Source: CAVBBU01 sp963593765 (GTDB lineage: Bacteria; Bacillota; Clostridia; Lachnospirales; Lachnospiraceae). Taken from it: 7,129 bases of DNA. The position numbers and the translations under genes were made by a program. Under the pieces are notes generated by a model that was given only the letters and a program-made list of their open reading frames with translations, did no database searches and was not told the origin of the DNA. Numbering within the stretch: the stretch's first letter is position 1; every line of letters begins with the position of its first letter. Of the stretch, positions 1 through 6,808 are shown piece by piece. The stretch lies in contig CAVBBU010000094.1 in the NCBI GenBank assembly GCA_963593765.1, positions 1-7,129 of the forward strand. Reading direction: 5' to 3'.

Positions 1-2
1 TT

Positions 3-74
3 TATATAAAATGGGGAGCAAAACAACCTGAGTCTTGGCACATATATGCAGGGACATTATTATATATTGTATAA
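3..74 (+). CDS. Possible 3' end of an unrecognised gene (partial)
   Basis: From the window edge, one plus-strand frame stays open for 23 codons and ends in TAA at 72-74. The residues include WGAKQPESWH and end in AGTLLYIV, which reads like a protein tail more than random AT-rich sequence. I do not recognise the family. The stretch is too short to exclude chance, and a minus-strand frame is also open across the same bases. If real, this gene converges on uxaC and would meet the hairpin at 150-185. The remainder, 75-147, is AT-rich and I see no gene in it. Confidence 0.25.
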   Translation, partial: YIKWGAKQPESWHIYAGTLLYIV

Positions 75-149
75 TACGAACTTCCCTACATTATATGTAT
101 ATACTGCGAGAAGATCAGTGATATCAGATTTATAGAAAAAATTATACAA

Positions 150-185
150 AAACCGCCTTAGACAGTATCAAGTCTAAGGCGGTTT
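150..185 (-). terminator. Rho-independent terminator of uxaC
   Basis: This is a perfect 14-base-pair inverted repeat: 150-163 pairs with 172-185 around an 8-base loop at 164-171. It lies 18 bases past the uxaC stop codon. Read on the minus strand, the stem is followed by a T-rich tail (TTTGTATAATTTTTT, the complement of 135-149), as expected of an intrinsic terminator. On the plus strand the stem is followed by only a short T run, so termination of a convergent plus-strand transcript would be weaker. The stem is GC-rich in its middle and stands out from the AT-rich surroundings. Confidence 0.87.
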
Positions 186-203
186 ATATACGATGCCTAA
201 ATA

Positions 204-1607
204 TTAGAACCCAAAATATCTCATCGCATTATTATAAGATATGCCCTCAACGATTTCCTTAAGAGCCTTCTCATCATTAGGATACATACCTTCCTCAACC
301 CATCTACCTATTATGCGACAAACAATTCTTCTAAAGTACTCATGACGAGTGTAAGAAAGAAACGATCTTGAATCAGTAAGCATACCATTAAAGTTACCTA
401 GGCAGCCAAGACTTGCAAGCGATTTCATCTGCTTTTCCATACCATCTAAGTGATCGTTAAACCACCAAGCAGAGCCCTGCTGGATTTTGCCGGCACAGCT
501 TGAATCCTGAAAGCAGCCAATTATAGTTCCTATTACAGCATCATCTGCAGGATTAAGAGAGTAGAGTATAGTCTTTGGGACTTCATTAGTGGCGCTAAGA
601 GCATTTAAAAAGTCAGCTGTTTGCGAGCTTGGAGCATAGTTACTTATGCAGTCAAAGCCAGTATCTGGACCGAGCTTCTTAAACATAGCTGCATTATTAT
701 CTCTCTTGCAGCCGTAGTGAAGCTGCATAACCCAGTTAAGCCTGTGATACTCCTTTGCAAGGAAAAGTAAAAATGATGTCTTATACTTTGTTACCTCGTC
801 ATTAGTAAGTAAAGAGCCGCTAAGCTTTTTCTTTAGTATATTATCAACCTCAGTATCATTAGCAGGATTATAATAAACATATTCTATGCCATGGTCAGAT
901 ACACTGCAGCCATGCTTTGCAAAAAAGTCCATACGATTTTTAATAGCTTCCTTAAGACTAGCATAGTCATTTATCTTAATACCACTAGCCTCAGATAGCT
1001 TAGATATGTAACTGGTAAAATCATCCTTTTCTATATTAGTTGTCTTATCAGGTCTCCAAGCAGGTAAAACCTTAAAGCCAAGGTCAGAAATGCCAGAGAG
1101 CTTTTCATGCCACTCAAGACTATCTACAGGATCATCAGTAGTACATATAACCTTTACATTAGATTTTTTAATAATGCTTCTAACGCTCATGTCATCACTT
1201 GCTAGCTTTTCATTACAAAGCTTCCAAACCTCCTCGGCTGTATCGCCAGATAGATAGCCCTTATAATCAAAATATCTTCTTAGCTCAAGGTGACTCCAGT
1301 GATAAAGAGGATTGCCTATAAGCTTTGGAAGAGTCTCGGCCCACTTTTGGAATTTTTCTCTGTCAGTAGATTCTGTTCCGGTTATATATTTTTCATCTAT
1401 ACCATTACTTCTAATCTGACGCCATTTGTAATGGTCACCGCCAAGCCATATCTGAGTTATATTATCAAATTTTCTATCCTCATATATTTCCTGCGGATTA
1501 ATGTGACAGTGATAATCAACTATAGGCATAGCAGCAGCATAGTCGTGATAGAGGTGCTTTGCACAAGGCGTATCCAGTAAAAAATCATCATCTAAAAATT
1601 CCTTCAT
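204..1607 (-). CDS. uxaC: Glucuronate/galacturonate isomerase (uronate isomerase)
   Basis: Cytoplasmic enzyme that isomerises D-glucuronate to D-fructuronate and D-galacturonate to D-tagaturonate, the entry step of hexuronate breakdown. The 467-residue product has the usual length for UxaC and belongs to the amidohydrolase-like TIM-barrel group. Visible landmarks are the metal-site HxH in DYHCHI (H33, H35), TTDDP at 156-160, LPAWRPDK at 181-188, MQLHYG at 294-299, WWFND at 381-385, TDSRSF at 411-416 and RHEYFRRI at 421-428. I chose the ATG at 1605-1607 because GGAGGAAA sits 5 bases upstream. An in-frame ATG at 1673 would add 22 residues, but it overlaps the predicted -35 box. The gene is transcribed away from uxaA across a shared control region and has its own terminator. 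The coding sequence looks intact. Confidence 0.96.
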   Translation of the reverse strand: MKEFLDDDFLLDTPCAKHLYHDYAAAMPIVDYHCHINPQEIYEDRKFDNITQIWLGGDHYKWRQIRSNGIDEKYITGTESTDREKFQKWAETLPKLIGNPLYHWSHLELRRYFDYKGYLSGDTAEEVWKLCNEKLASDDMSVRSIIKKSNVKVICTTDDPVDSLEWHEKLSGISDLGFKVLPAWRPDKTTNIEKDDFTSYISKLSEASGIKINDYASLKEAIKNRMDFFAKHGCSVSDHGIEYVYYNPANDTEVDNILKKKLSGSLLTNDEVTKYKTSFLLFLAKEYHRLNWVMQLHYGCKRDNNAAMFKKLGPDTGFDCISNYAPSSQTADFLNALSATNEVPKTILYSLNPADDAVIGTIIGCFQDSSCAGKIQQGSAWWFNDHLDGMEKQMKSLASLGCLGNFNGMLTDSRSFLSYTRHEYFRRIVCRIIGRWVEEGMYPNDEKALKEIVEGISYNNAMRYFGF

Positions 1608-1612
1608 AGGTA

Positions 1613-1620
1613 TTTCCTCC
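1613..1620 (-). promoter_or_regulatory. Ribosome binding site fixing the uxaC start
   Basis: The minus strand reads GGAGGAAA here, followed by TACCT and the ATG at 1605-1607. This near-perfect Shine-Dalgarno sequence decides the start against the upstream in-frame ATG codons at 1640 and 1673. Confidence 0.9.
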
Positions 1621-1644
1621 ATGTTTTTTAAAAAATTCATCTGA

Positions 1645-1673
1645 ATTATATTAATTTTAAAAATAAAGTTCAA
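1645..1673 (-). promoter_or_regulatory. Sigma-70-type promoter for uxaC
   Basis: On the minus strand there is TTGAAC (1668-1673) as -35, a 17-base spacer (1651-1667), and a perfect TATAAT (1645-1650) as -10. Transcription would begin near 1638, leaving a leader of about 30 bases before the ATG. This is the best promoter match in the window. A candidate operator word at 1675-1684 lies directly upstream of the -35 box. Confidence 0.8.
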
Positions 1674-1674
1674 T

Positions 1675-1684
1675 AGTACATATT
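1675..1684. promoter_or_regulatory. Candidate operator half-site next to the uxaC -35 box
   Basis: The sequence AGTACATATT matches CGTACATATG, found upstream of the aldolase gene at 4021-4030, at 8 of 10 positions. It abuts the uxaC -35 box. It could be a regulator site shared by the locus, but the region is AT-rich and chance is possible. Confidence 0.3.
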
Positions 1685-1689
1685 TATGC

Positions 1690-1718
1690 TTGTAAGTAAT
1701 TTTGTTATATGCTAATAT
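1690..1718 (+). promoter_or_regulatory. Candidate promoter for uxaA
   Basis: TTGTAA (1690-1695) and TAATAT (1713-1718) are separated by 17 bases. Each matches its consensus at 4 of 6 positions. The location is right for divergent transcription toward uxaA, and the paired repeat at 1720-1749 lies just downstream, where a repressor could block initiation or elongation. Other AT-rich -10 choices exist nearby, so the exact boxes are uncertain. Confidence 0.4.
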
Positions 1719-1719
1719 T

Positions 1720-1749
1720 CAGATATACGAATTTAAAATCATATATACG
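1720..1749. promoter_or_regulatory. Paired 10-base direct repeat, candidate operator before uxaA
   Basis: CAGATATACG (1720-1729) and CATATATACG (1740-1749) differ at one base and begin exactly 20 bases apart, about two helical turns. The second copy reaches the edge of the uxaA ribosome binding site. The reverse complement of the word before the aldolase gene (CATATGTACG, 4021-4030) matches the second copy at 9 of 10 positions. I infer a binding site for the IclR-type regulator encoded at 3237-3986. It does not resemble the KdgR box known from enterobacteria. Confidence 0.4.
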
Positions 1750-1757
1750 GAGGGGAG
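1749..1757 (+). promoter_or_regulatory. Ribosome binding site fixing the uxaA start
   Basis: GGAGGGGAG lies directly before the ATG at 1759, with 5 bases between the GGAGG core and the start codon. An in-frame ATG at 1702 has no comparable site and would place coding sequence over the candidate promoter and operator. Confidence 0.88.
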
Positions 1758-1758
1758 C

Positions 1759-3237
1759 ATGGATTATATTAGAATTAATGACAAGGACAATGTAGCCGTT
1801 GCACTAAAGCCTATTCCTGCTAAAAGCATAGTTACCATAGGCGAAAAAAGTATCGAGGCACTTGAAGAAATTCCGCAGGGACACAAGATAGCTCTTGATG
1901 ATATTAAGGCTGGCTGCGAGGTTATTAAGTATGGCTGCAGAATAGGATTTGCAAAAGAGGATATTAAAAAAGGTGCATGGGTGCATACTCATAATCTTAA
2001 AACAGCATTAGGTGCTCTGCTTGACTATACATATAATCCTACTAATGAGGATGTTAAGCCTAGTGAGCATGTTAGCTTTATGGGATATAAAAGAACAAAT
2101 GGCAAGGTAGGAGTTAGAAATGAAATATGGATAGTTCCTACAGTTGGATGTGTTAATTCTATAGCATCTGCGATAGAGAAAAAAGCAAAGCAGTTTATCA
2201 AGGGAAGCGTTGAGGACATTATCGCATTTCCACATCCATATGGATGCTCTCAGATGGGAGATGACCAGGAAAATACAAGAAAGATTCTTGCCGATATGAT
2301 AAACCATCCAAATGCCGGCGGAGTGCTGGTGCTTGGACTTGGCTGTGAAAATAGCAACATACCTGTGTTAAAGGACTACATAGGCGATGTAGACGAGAAC
2401 AGAGTTAAGTTTTTGGTTTGCCAGGACGTAGAGGATGAGATAGAGGCTGCGCTTTCCCTTATTAAGGACTTAGTAGACTATGCATCAAAATTTGAAAGAG
2501 AGTCTGTAGATGCAAGCGAGCTTATAATTGGTATGAAGTGCGGTGGCTCAGATGGTCTTTCTGGCATAACAGCTAATCCGGTAGTCGGAGCATTTTCCGA
2601 TATGCTTATAGCTAAGGGCGGCACGACTATACTTACTGAGGTTCCTGAGATGTTTGGAGCAGAAACGCTTCTTATGGATAGGTGCGAGAGCAAGGAGATA
2701 TTTGATAAAACAGTTAAGCTTATCAATGATTTTAAGATGTATTTTAAGTCGCATAATCAGACCATATATGAGAATCCATCACCAGGTAACAAAAAGGGTG
2801 GTATCTCTACACTTGAGGACAAGTCACTTGGCTGTACGCAAAAGTCTGGAAGTGCAAAGGTAGTAGACGTACTTGAATATGCCGAGAGTGTTAAAAAGAA
2901 GGGACTTAACCTACTTAGTGCACCGGGCAATGATCTCGTTGCCGCTACTGCACTTGCTATGAGCGGAGCACACATTGTCCTCTTTACAACAGGAAGAGGA
3001 ACACCATTTGCATCACCAGTTCCTACACTTAAAATTTCTAGTAATACCAAGCTGGCAAAGCATAAGGATAACTGGATAGACTTTAATGCAGGACGTATGG
3101 TTGAGGATATGAGCAAGGAAGACGTGGCAAATGCACTCTTTGAGCTAGTGCTTGATGTTGCAAGCGGTAAAAAGGTTAGAGCAGAGGAGGAAGGCTTCCA
3201 CGACATGGCTATATTCAAGCAGGGAGTCACATTATAA
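1759..3237 (+). CDS. uxaA: Altronate dehydratase
   Basis: Cytoplasmic, metal-dependent dehydratase that converts D-altronate to 2-keto-3-deoxy-D-gluconate in galacturonate breakdown. The 492-residue product is full length for UxaA, which is about 495 residues in E. coli. An N-terminal SAF-type domain (about 1-95) carries WVHTHN at 74-79. The catalytic UxaA/GarD-type region follows, with GYKRTNGKVGVRN at 109-121, HPYGCSQ at 159-165, GLGCEN at 193-198, MKCGGSDG at 259-266 and a C-terminal APGND and FTTGRGTPF block. The cysteines in these motifs fit the family's metal-binding requirement. A galactarate dehydratase is related but normally differs in this context. The neighbouring uxaC and KDG-pathway genes favour altronate. 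The stop codon overlaps the start of the next gene as TAATG. Confidence 0.94.
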   Translation: MDYIRINDKDNVAVALKPIPAKSIVTIGEKSIEALEEIPQGHKIALDDIKAGCEVIKYGCRIGFAKEDIKKGAWVHTHNLKTALGALLDYTYNPTNEDVKPSEHVSFMGYKRTNGKVGVRNEIWIVPTVGCVNSIASAIEKKAKQFIKGSVEDIIAFPHPYGCSQMGDDQENTRKILADMINHPNAGGVLVLGLGCENSNIPVLKDYIGDVDENRVKFLVCQDVEDEIEAALSLIKDLVDYASKFERESVDASELIIGMKCGGSDGLSGITANPVVGAFSDMLIAKGGTTILTEVPEMFGAETLLMDRCESKEIFDKTVKLINDFKMYFKSHNQTIYENPSPGNKKGGISTLEDKSLGCTQKSGSAKVVDVLEYAESVKKKGLNLLSAPGNDLVAATALAMSGAHIVLFTTGRGTPFASPVPTLKISSNTKLAKHKDNWIDFNAGRMVEDMSKEDVANALFELVLDVASGKKVRAEEEGFHDMAIFKQGVTL

Positions 3238-3986
3238 TGAAGATAAATAGAACTACAAGCAGAGCAATAGAAATATGTAAGGTTTTGTCTACGCATCCCG
3301 AGGGACTTTCACTTGATGATATATGTACTATTATGGATATTCCAAAAACAAGTGCATATGACATAGTTGTTACTCTAGTTGAATGTGGAATGTTAGAGCT
3401 AAACAGAGGAAGGCAAAACAAATATCAGATAGGACTTACTGCATATCGCATAGGCATGAGCTATATCAATCACAGAGATATATCTGAGATACTTGAGCCG
3501 GAGCTAAAGGAATTTTCAAACCGAATAGGTAAGACAGTTTTCTTTGGAATTAGAGACAGCAGACATGTTGTATATATTTCAAAATTCGAACCTGCTAATC
3601 CTATTATAACTACGGCTACAGTAGGAAGCAGAAATCCTATTTATTGCACCTCACTAGGAAAGGCTATACTTGCCTTTGAAGAGGATGCCGAGAGCATAAT
3701 AGATGGCATTGAATTTAAAAGGCTTACTCCAAGAACTATAACAAATAAGGAGGAGCTTATTAAGGATTTAAAGAGAGTTAAAAAGCGTGGCTATGCTATG
3801 GACGAAAGGGAGATGGAGGATCATATGGAATGTGTCGGTGCTCCTATATTCAACCAAGAGGGCAAGGTCATAGGTGCTATATCTGCATCCAGTCTTTATA
3901 AGCCGGGAGAGGATTATCAAAGACTAGGCGAGCAGATAGCAGCAAAGGCAAAGCAGATATCTATTTCACTTGGATATAACTATTGA
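3237..3986 (+). CDS. kdgR: IclR-family transcriptional regulator, KdgR-like
   Basis: Predicted DNA-binding regulator of 249 residues, the usual IclR length. The N-terminal winged helix-turn-helix spans about 5-66, with LSLDDICTIMDIPKTSAYDIV as two HTH helices (25-45) and a wing ending in KYQIG. The C-terminal IclR effector domain covers about 80-245 and carries CTSLGKAILA (137-146) and ECVGAPIF (199-206). The recognition helix has Asp at 42, where many IclR proteins have Arg. The start overlaps the uxaA stop by one base, and AGGGAG at 3221-3226 serves as ribosome binding site, so translation is probably coupled. Its position between uxaA and the KDG genes suggests it senses KDG or a uronate and controls this locus. 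The symbol rests on context, not on a demonstrated ligand. Confidence 0.88.
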   Translation: MKINRTTSRAIEICKVLSTHPEGLSLDDICTIMDIPKTSAYDIVVTLVECGMLELNRGRQNKYQIGLTAYRIGMSYINHRDISEILEPELKEFSNRIGKTVFFGIRDSRHVVYISKFEPANPIITTATVGSRNPIYCTSLGKAILAFEEDAESIIDGIEFKRLTPRTITNKEELIKDLKRVKKRGYAMDEREMEDHMECVGAPIFNQEGKVIGAISASSLYKPGEDYQRLGEQIAAKAKQISISLGYNY

Positions 3987-4011
3987 CAGTTTGGTTAATA
4001 AAGGCTAAACT
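3983..4011 (+). promoter_or_regulatory. Internal promoter for kdgA-kdgK-kinase
   Basis: There is a perfect TTGACA at 3983-3988, a 17-base spacer, and TAAACT at 4006-4011 (4 of 6 to consensus). A further TAGAAT at 4012-4017 could serve as an alternative -10 box. The -35 box contains the TGA stop of the regulator gene. Transcription would start near 4018, immediately before the candidate operator at 4020-4051. This would let the aldolase and kinases be transcribed apart from uxaA. Confidence 0.6.
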
Positions 4012-4019
4012 TAGAATAA

Positions 4020-4051
4020 TCGTACATATGAATTTATTATCGCATATGCGA
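4020..4051. promoter_or_regulatory. Candidate operator: palindrome and partner word before kdgA
   Basis: TCGCATATGCGA at 4040-4051 is a perfect 12-base palindrome between the predicted transcription start and the ribosome binding site. A related word, TCGTACATATG, lies at 4020-4030, starting exactly 20 bases earlier. The same 20-base offset is seen in the repeat pair before uxaA. The position fits a repressor blocking a promoter from just downstream. The likely binder is the KdgR-like protein encoded immediately upstream, but this is inference. Confidence 0.45.
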
Positions 4052-4062
4052 AAGGAGAAAAA

Positions 4063-4713
4063 ATGAAAAAAGAACAGGTTATTACAAGAATGAAGGAAGA
4101 TTGTTTGGTTGCAGTTATTCGTGCAAAGAACAAGGAGCAGGGACTTAAGGTTTGCGATGCCATAGTAGCAGGCGGAATTAATTTCCTAGAGATTACTATG
4201 ACTATGGATGAGGGAAATCCTATAGAATTTCTTTCGGCAGTTGCAGAAAGATACAAGGACAATGACAAGATCGTTATAGGTGCAGGTACTGTACTTGATC
4301 CAGAAACAGCTCGTATGGTTATACTTGCTGGTGCTAACTATGTTGTAAGCCCTGGACTAAATCTTGAGACAGTTAAGCTTTGCAACAGATACAGAGTTCC
4401 TATGCTTCCAGGTGTTATGAGCCCTACAGAGGCTATTACAGCACTTGAGGCTGGCTGCGACATTATCAAGGTATTCCCTGGCAATGTAGTCGGAGCAGGA
4501 GCTATCAAGTCATTTAAAGGGCCGCTTCCACAGGGTGAGTTTATGCCAAGCGGCGGTGTAGATGTAGACAATGTAGACAAGTGGATTGCAGCTGGTGCAT
4601 GTGCAGTTGGTACAGGCTCTAGCCTAACAGCAGGTGCTAAGACAGGTGACTTTGCAGCTATAACAGCTAAGGCACAGGAATTTGTTAAGGCAGTTGCAGC
4701 AGCAAGAAAGTAA
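4063..4713 (+). CDS. eda: KDPG aldolase (2-dehydro-3-deoxy-phosphogluconate aldolase)
   Basis: Class I aldolase that cleaves 2-keto-3-deoxy-6-phosphogluconate into pyruvate and glyceraldehyde-3-phosphate, the last step of the route encoded here. The 216-residue product matches the family length and forms a single TIM barrel. Visible features are VAVIRA with R20, LEIT with the catalytic-type Glu at 43, GAGTV at 73-77, SPGLN at 96-100, MLPGVMSPTEA at 114-124, DIIKVFP with the Schiff-base lysine K136, and the phosphate-binding SGGV at 163-166. AGGAG at 4053-4057 lies 5 bases before the ATG. The next gene starts 26 bases after the stop. Related enzymes also split 4-hydroxy-2-oxoglutarate. The adjacent KDG kinase makes KDPG the likely substrate. 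Often called kdgA in Gram-positive uronate loci. Confidence 0.95.
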   Translation: MKKEQVITRMKEDCLVAVIRAKNKEQGLKVCDAIVAGGINFLEITMTMDEGNPIEFLSAVAERYKDNDKIVIGAGTVLDPETARMVILAGANYVVSPGLNLETVKLCNRYRVPMLPGVMSPTEAITALEAGCDIIKVFPGNVVGAGAIKSFKGPLPQGEFMPSGGVDVDNVDKWIAAGACAVGTGSSLTAGAKTGDFAAITAKAQEFVKAVAAARK

Positions 4714-4739
4714 TTATTAATTTAAGGAGAATATATAAG

Positions 4740-5771
4740 ATGGCAAAGATAGTAACTATGGGTGAGATAATGCTTAGACTTTCTACACCTAACAACGAGA
4801 AGTTTATACAGGCAGATGAGTTTGATATTAACTACGGTGGCGGCGAGGCAAATGTTGCCGTATCGCTAGCAAACTACGGACATGAGGCAGATTTTGTTAC
4901 CGCACTTCCGGAAAATCCTATAGGTGAGTGTGCTATAGCTGCACTTCGTAAGTACAACGTAGGAACAAAGAACATAGCAAGAACAGGTAAGAGAGTTGGT
5001 ATATACTTCCTTGAAACTGGCTCTGCTATGAGAGCTAGTAATGTAGTATATGATAGAGCAGATTCTTCTATAGCTACAGCTAAGGCTTCTGATTTTGATT
5101 TCGATAAGATATTTGAGGGAGCTGACTGGTTCCACTTTACAGGAATCACACCAGCTGTTTCAGATGCAGCTGCAGAGCTAACAGAATCTGCACTTAAGGC
5201 TGCTAAAAAGCATGGCGTTAAGGTTTCTTGCGACCTAAACTTTAGAAAAAAGCTTTGGTCATCAGAAAAGGCACAGAAGGTTATGACTAATCTTATGCAG
5301 TATGTAGATGTCTGCATAGGTAATGAAGAGGATGCTGAAAAGGTTCTTGGCTTTAAGCCGGGTAATACAGATGTAACCTCAGGTGAGCTTGAGCTTTCTG
5401 GATATGTAGATATATTCAACCAGATGTGTGATAAGTTTAATTTTGAATATGTTATAAGCTCACTTCGTGAGAGCCACAGTGCATCTGACAATGGTTGGTC
5501 AGCATGTATTATGGATGGTAAGTCAAGAGAGTTTTATCATTCAAGAAAGTATCATATAACACCTATAGTAGACAGAGTAGGCGGCGGCGATTCATTTGCT
5601 GCAGGACTTATCTGTGGACTTGTAGATGGTAAGGATATGAAGGCAGCTCTTGAGTTTGCTGTTGCAGCTTCTGCACTTAAGCATACTATACCTGGTGACT
5701 TCAACCTAGTTACTAGAAGTGATGTAGATGCACTTGCAGGTGGAGACGGTTCTGGTAGAGTACAGAGATAG
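4740..5771 (+). CDS. kdgK: 2-dehydro-3-deoxygluconate kinase (PfkB/ribokinase family)
   Basis: Predicted ATP-dependent kinase that phosphorylates KDG to KDPG, linking the UxaA product to the aldolase encoded just upstream. The 343-residue protein is a typical PfkB-family sugar kinase. The first family signature is GGGEANVAVSLA at 33-44. RVGIYFLETG at 85-94 lies in the substrate-side region, DLNFRKKLW is at 165-173, and the second signature DRVGGGDSFAAG at 278-289 includes the anion hole and catalytic Asp284. AAGGAG at 4724-4729 precedes the ATG by 10 bases. The substrate is assigned from neighbours and overall similarity. Its downstream paralogue could share or exchange this role. Confidence 0.88.
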   Translation: MAKIVTMGEIMLRLSTPNNEKFIQADEFDINYGGGEANVAVSLANYGHEADFVTALPENPIGECAIAALRKYNVGTKNIARTGKRVGIYFLETGSAMRASNVVYDRADSSIATAKASDFDFDKIFEGADWFHFTGITPAVSDAAAELTESALKAAKKHGVKVSCDLNFRKKLWSSEKAQKVMTNLMQYVDVCIGNEEDAEKVLGFKPGNTDVTSGELELSGYVDIFNQMCDKFNFEYVISSLRESHSASDNGWSACIMDGKSREFYHSRKYHITPIVDRVGGGDSFAAGLICGLVDGKDMKAALEFAVAASALKHTIPGDFNLVTRSDVDALAGGDGSGRVQR

Positions 5772-5779
5772 GACTTATT

Positions 5780-6808
5780 ATGGATCAAAACAAGAAATTT
5801 GATTTGCTTACATTTGGACAGATATTGCTTAGGCTTTCGCCTCCTGATAATGAAAGACTGGTTAGAGGCGATACCTTTATAAAGCAGGTTGGTGGTGCTG
5901 AGCTTAATGTCGCTGTCGGAGCATCGCTTCTTGGTCTTGAAACAGGAGTGATATCTAAGCTTCCGTCACATGACATAGGTCAGTATATGAAAAATAAGAT
6001 TAGATCCTATGGCATAAGCGATGATTATTTCTTATATGATGATTCGCCAAATGCTAGAGTAGGCATATATTATTATGAAAATGGTGCCTATCCTAGAAAG
6101 CCTAAGGTAATATATGACAGAGAACATTCATCATTCTTTTCTATATTAGAAAAGGAGATGGACTCAGGCATGTATAGTAATACCAGATGCTTCCATACAA
6201 CCGGTATTACTATGGCTCTTTCTGATAAGGCTAGAGAGACAACTGTATCTATGATTAAAAAGTTTAAAGAGCAGGGAGCACTTATATCCTTTGACGTTAA
6301 TTTTAGAGGTAATCTCTGGAGTGGTGAGGAGTGCAAAAGAGAGGTAGAAAAGATACTTCCTTATATAGACATTTTCTTTTGCTCTGAATCTACAGCAAGG
6401 CTTACCTTTAAAAAGACTGGTACAGTTGAAAGCATGATGAGAGAATTTGCAAGGGAATATCCTATAAAGCTTGTTCTTACTACTCAAAGAACGGTACATA
6501 GCCCTAAGAGACACGATTTTGGCTCTATAGTTTATGATGCTAAGACAGATAAGTTTTATTCTGAGGAGCCTTATAAGGATATAGATGTAGTCGATAGAAT
6601 AGGAAGCGGAGATGCATATATAGCCGGAGCACTTTATGGTCTTTTAAGCTATAACATGGATCCGCAGAAGGCTGTAATGTATGGCGATGCTTCCAGCGCA
6701 GTTAAAAATACTATCCCTGGCGATGTTCCGTCATCCGACCATGACGAGATAGAAAATATAATACAGGATCACTACAATACAGGTGAACAGCTTGAGATGA
6801 GGCGGTAA
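5780..6808 (+). CDS. Second PfkB-family sugar kinase, KdgK paralogue
   Basis: Predicted carbohydrate kinase of 342 residues, collinear with the preceding kinase and clearly related to it. Shared landmarks are GGAELNVAVGAS at 38-49, RVGIYYYENG at 93-102, YDREHSS at 112-118, DVNFRGNLW at 172-180 and DRIGSGDAYIAG at 272-283 with catalytic-type Asp278, then AVKNTIPGD near the end. All catalytic hallmarks are present, so it should be active. Sequence between the motifs has diverged strongly, so it may use another substrate, such as a different keto-deoxy sugar acid. It starts 8 bases after the kdgK stop with only a weak AGGA at 5770-5773 overlapping that stop, which suggests translational coupling and lower expression. 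Calling it a second KDG kinase is possible but unproven. Confidence 0.85.
   Translation: MDQNKKFDLLTFGQILLRLSPPDNERLVRGDTFIKQVGGAELNVAVGASLLGLETGVISKLPSHDIGQYMKNKIRSYGISDDYFLYDDSPNARVGIYYYENGAYPRKPKVIYDREHSSFFSILEKEMDSGMYSNTRCFHTTGITMALSDKARETTVSMIKKFKEQGALISFDVNFRGNLWSGEECKREVEKILPYIDIFFCSESTARLTFKKTGTVESMMREFAREYPIKLVLTTQRTVHSPKRHDFGSIVYDAKTDKFYSEEPYKDIDVVDRIGSGDAYIAGALYGLLSYNMDPQKAVMYGDASSAVKNTIPGDVPSSDHDEIENIIQDHYNTGEQLEMRR

Noticed and set aside
119..126. Palindrome TGATATCA downstream of uxaC
   Set aside because: Eight-base AT-rich palindromes are expected by chance, and there is no promoter or partner site beside it.
183..192. Another match to the candidate operator word (TTTATATACG)
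   Set aside because: It overlaps the uxaC terminator stem and lies beyond the 3' end of uxaC, away from any promoter. This is probably chance, and it shows how easily AT-rich sequence can mimic the word.
1608..1758. Possible riboswitch or leader RNA between uxaC and uxaA
   Set aside because: The region is short and AT-rich, with no stable stem or known riboswitch core. Promoter boxes and operator-like repeats account for most of it.
2757..3296. A 179-codon antisense open frame across the end of uxaA and start of kdgR
   Set aside because: It overlaps the conserved C-terminal block of UxaA, is low-complexity Ser/Leu/Pro-rich, and crosses the uxaA-kdgR junction. It is best explained as a shadow.
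4874..5491. A 205-codon antisense open frame across kdgK
   Set aside because: It lies wholly opposite a well-conserved kinase gene, its protein is Ser/Leu-rich with no recognisable motif, and I see no ribosome binding site supporting it. It is a by-product of the sense codons.
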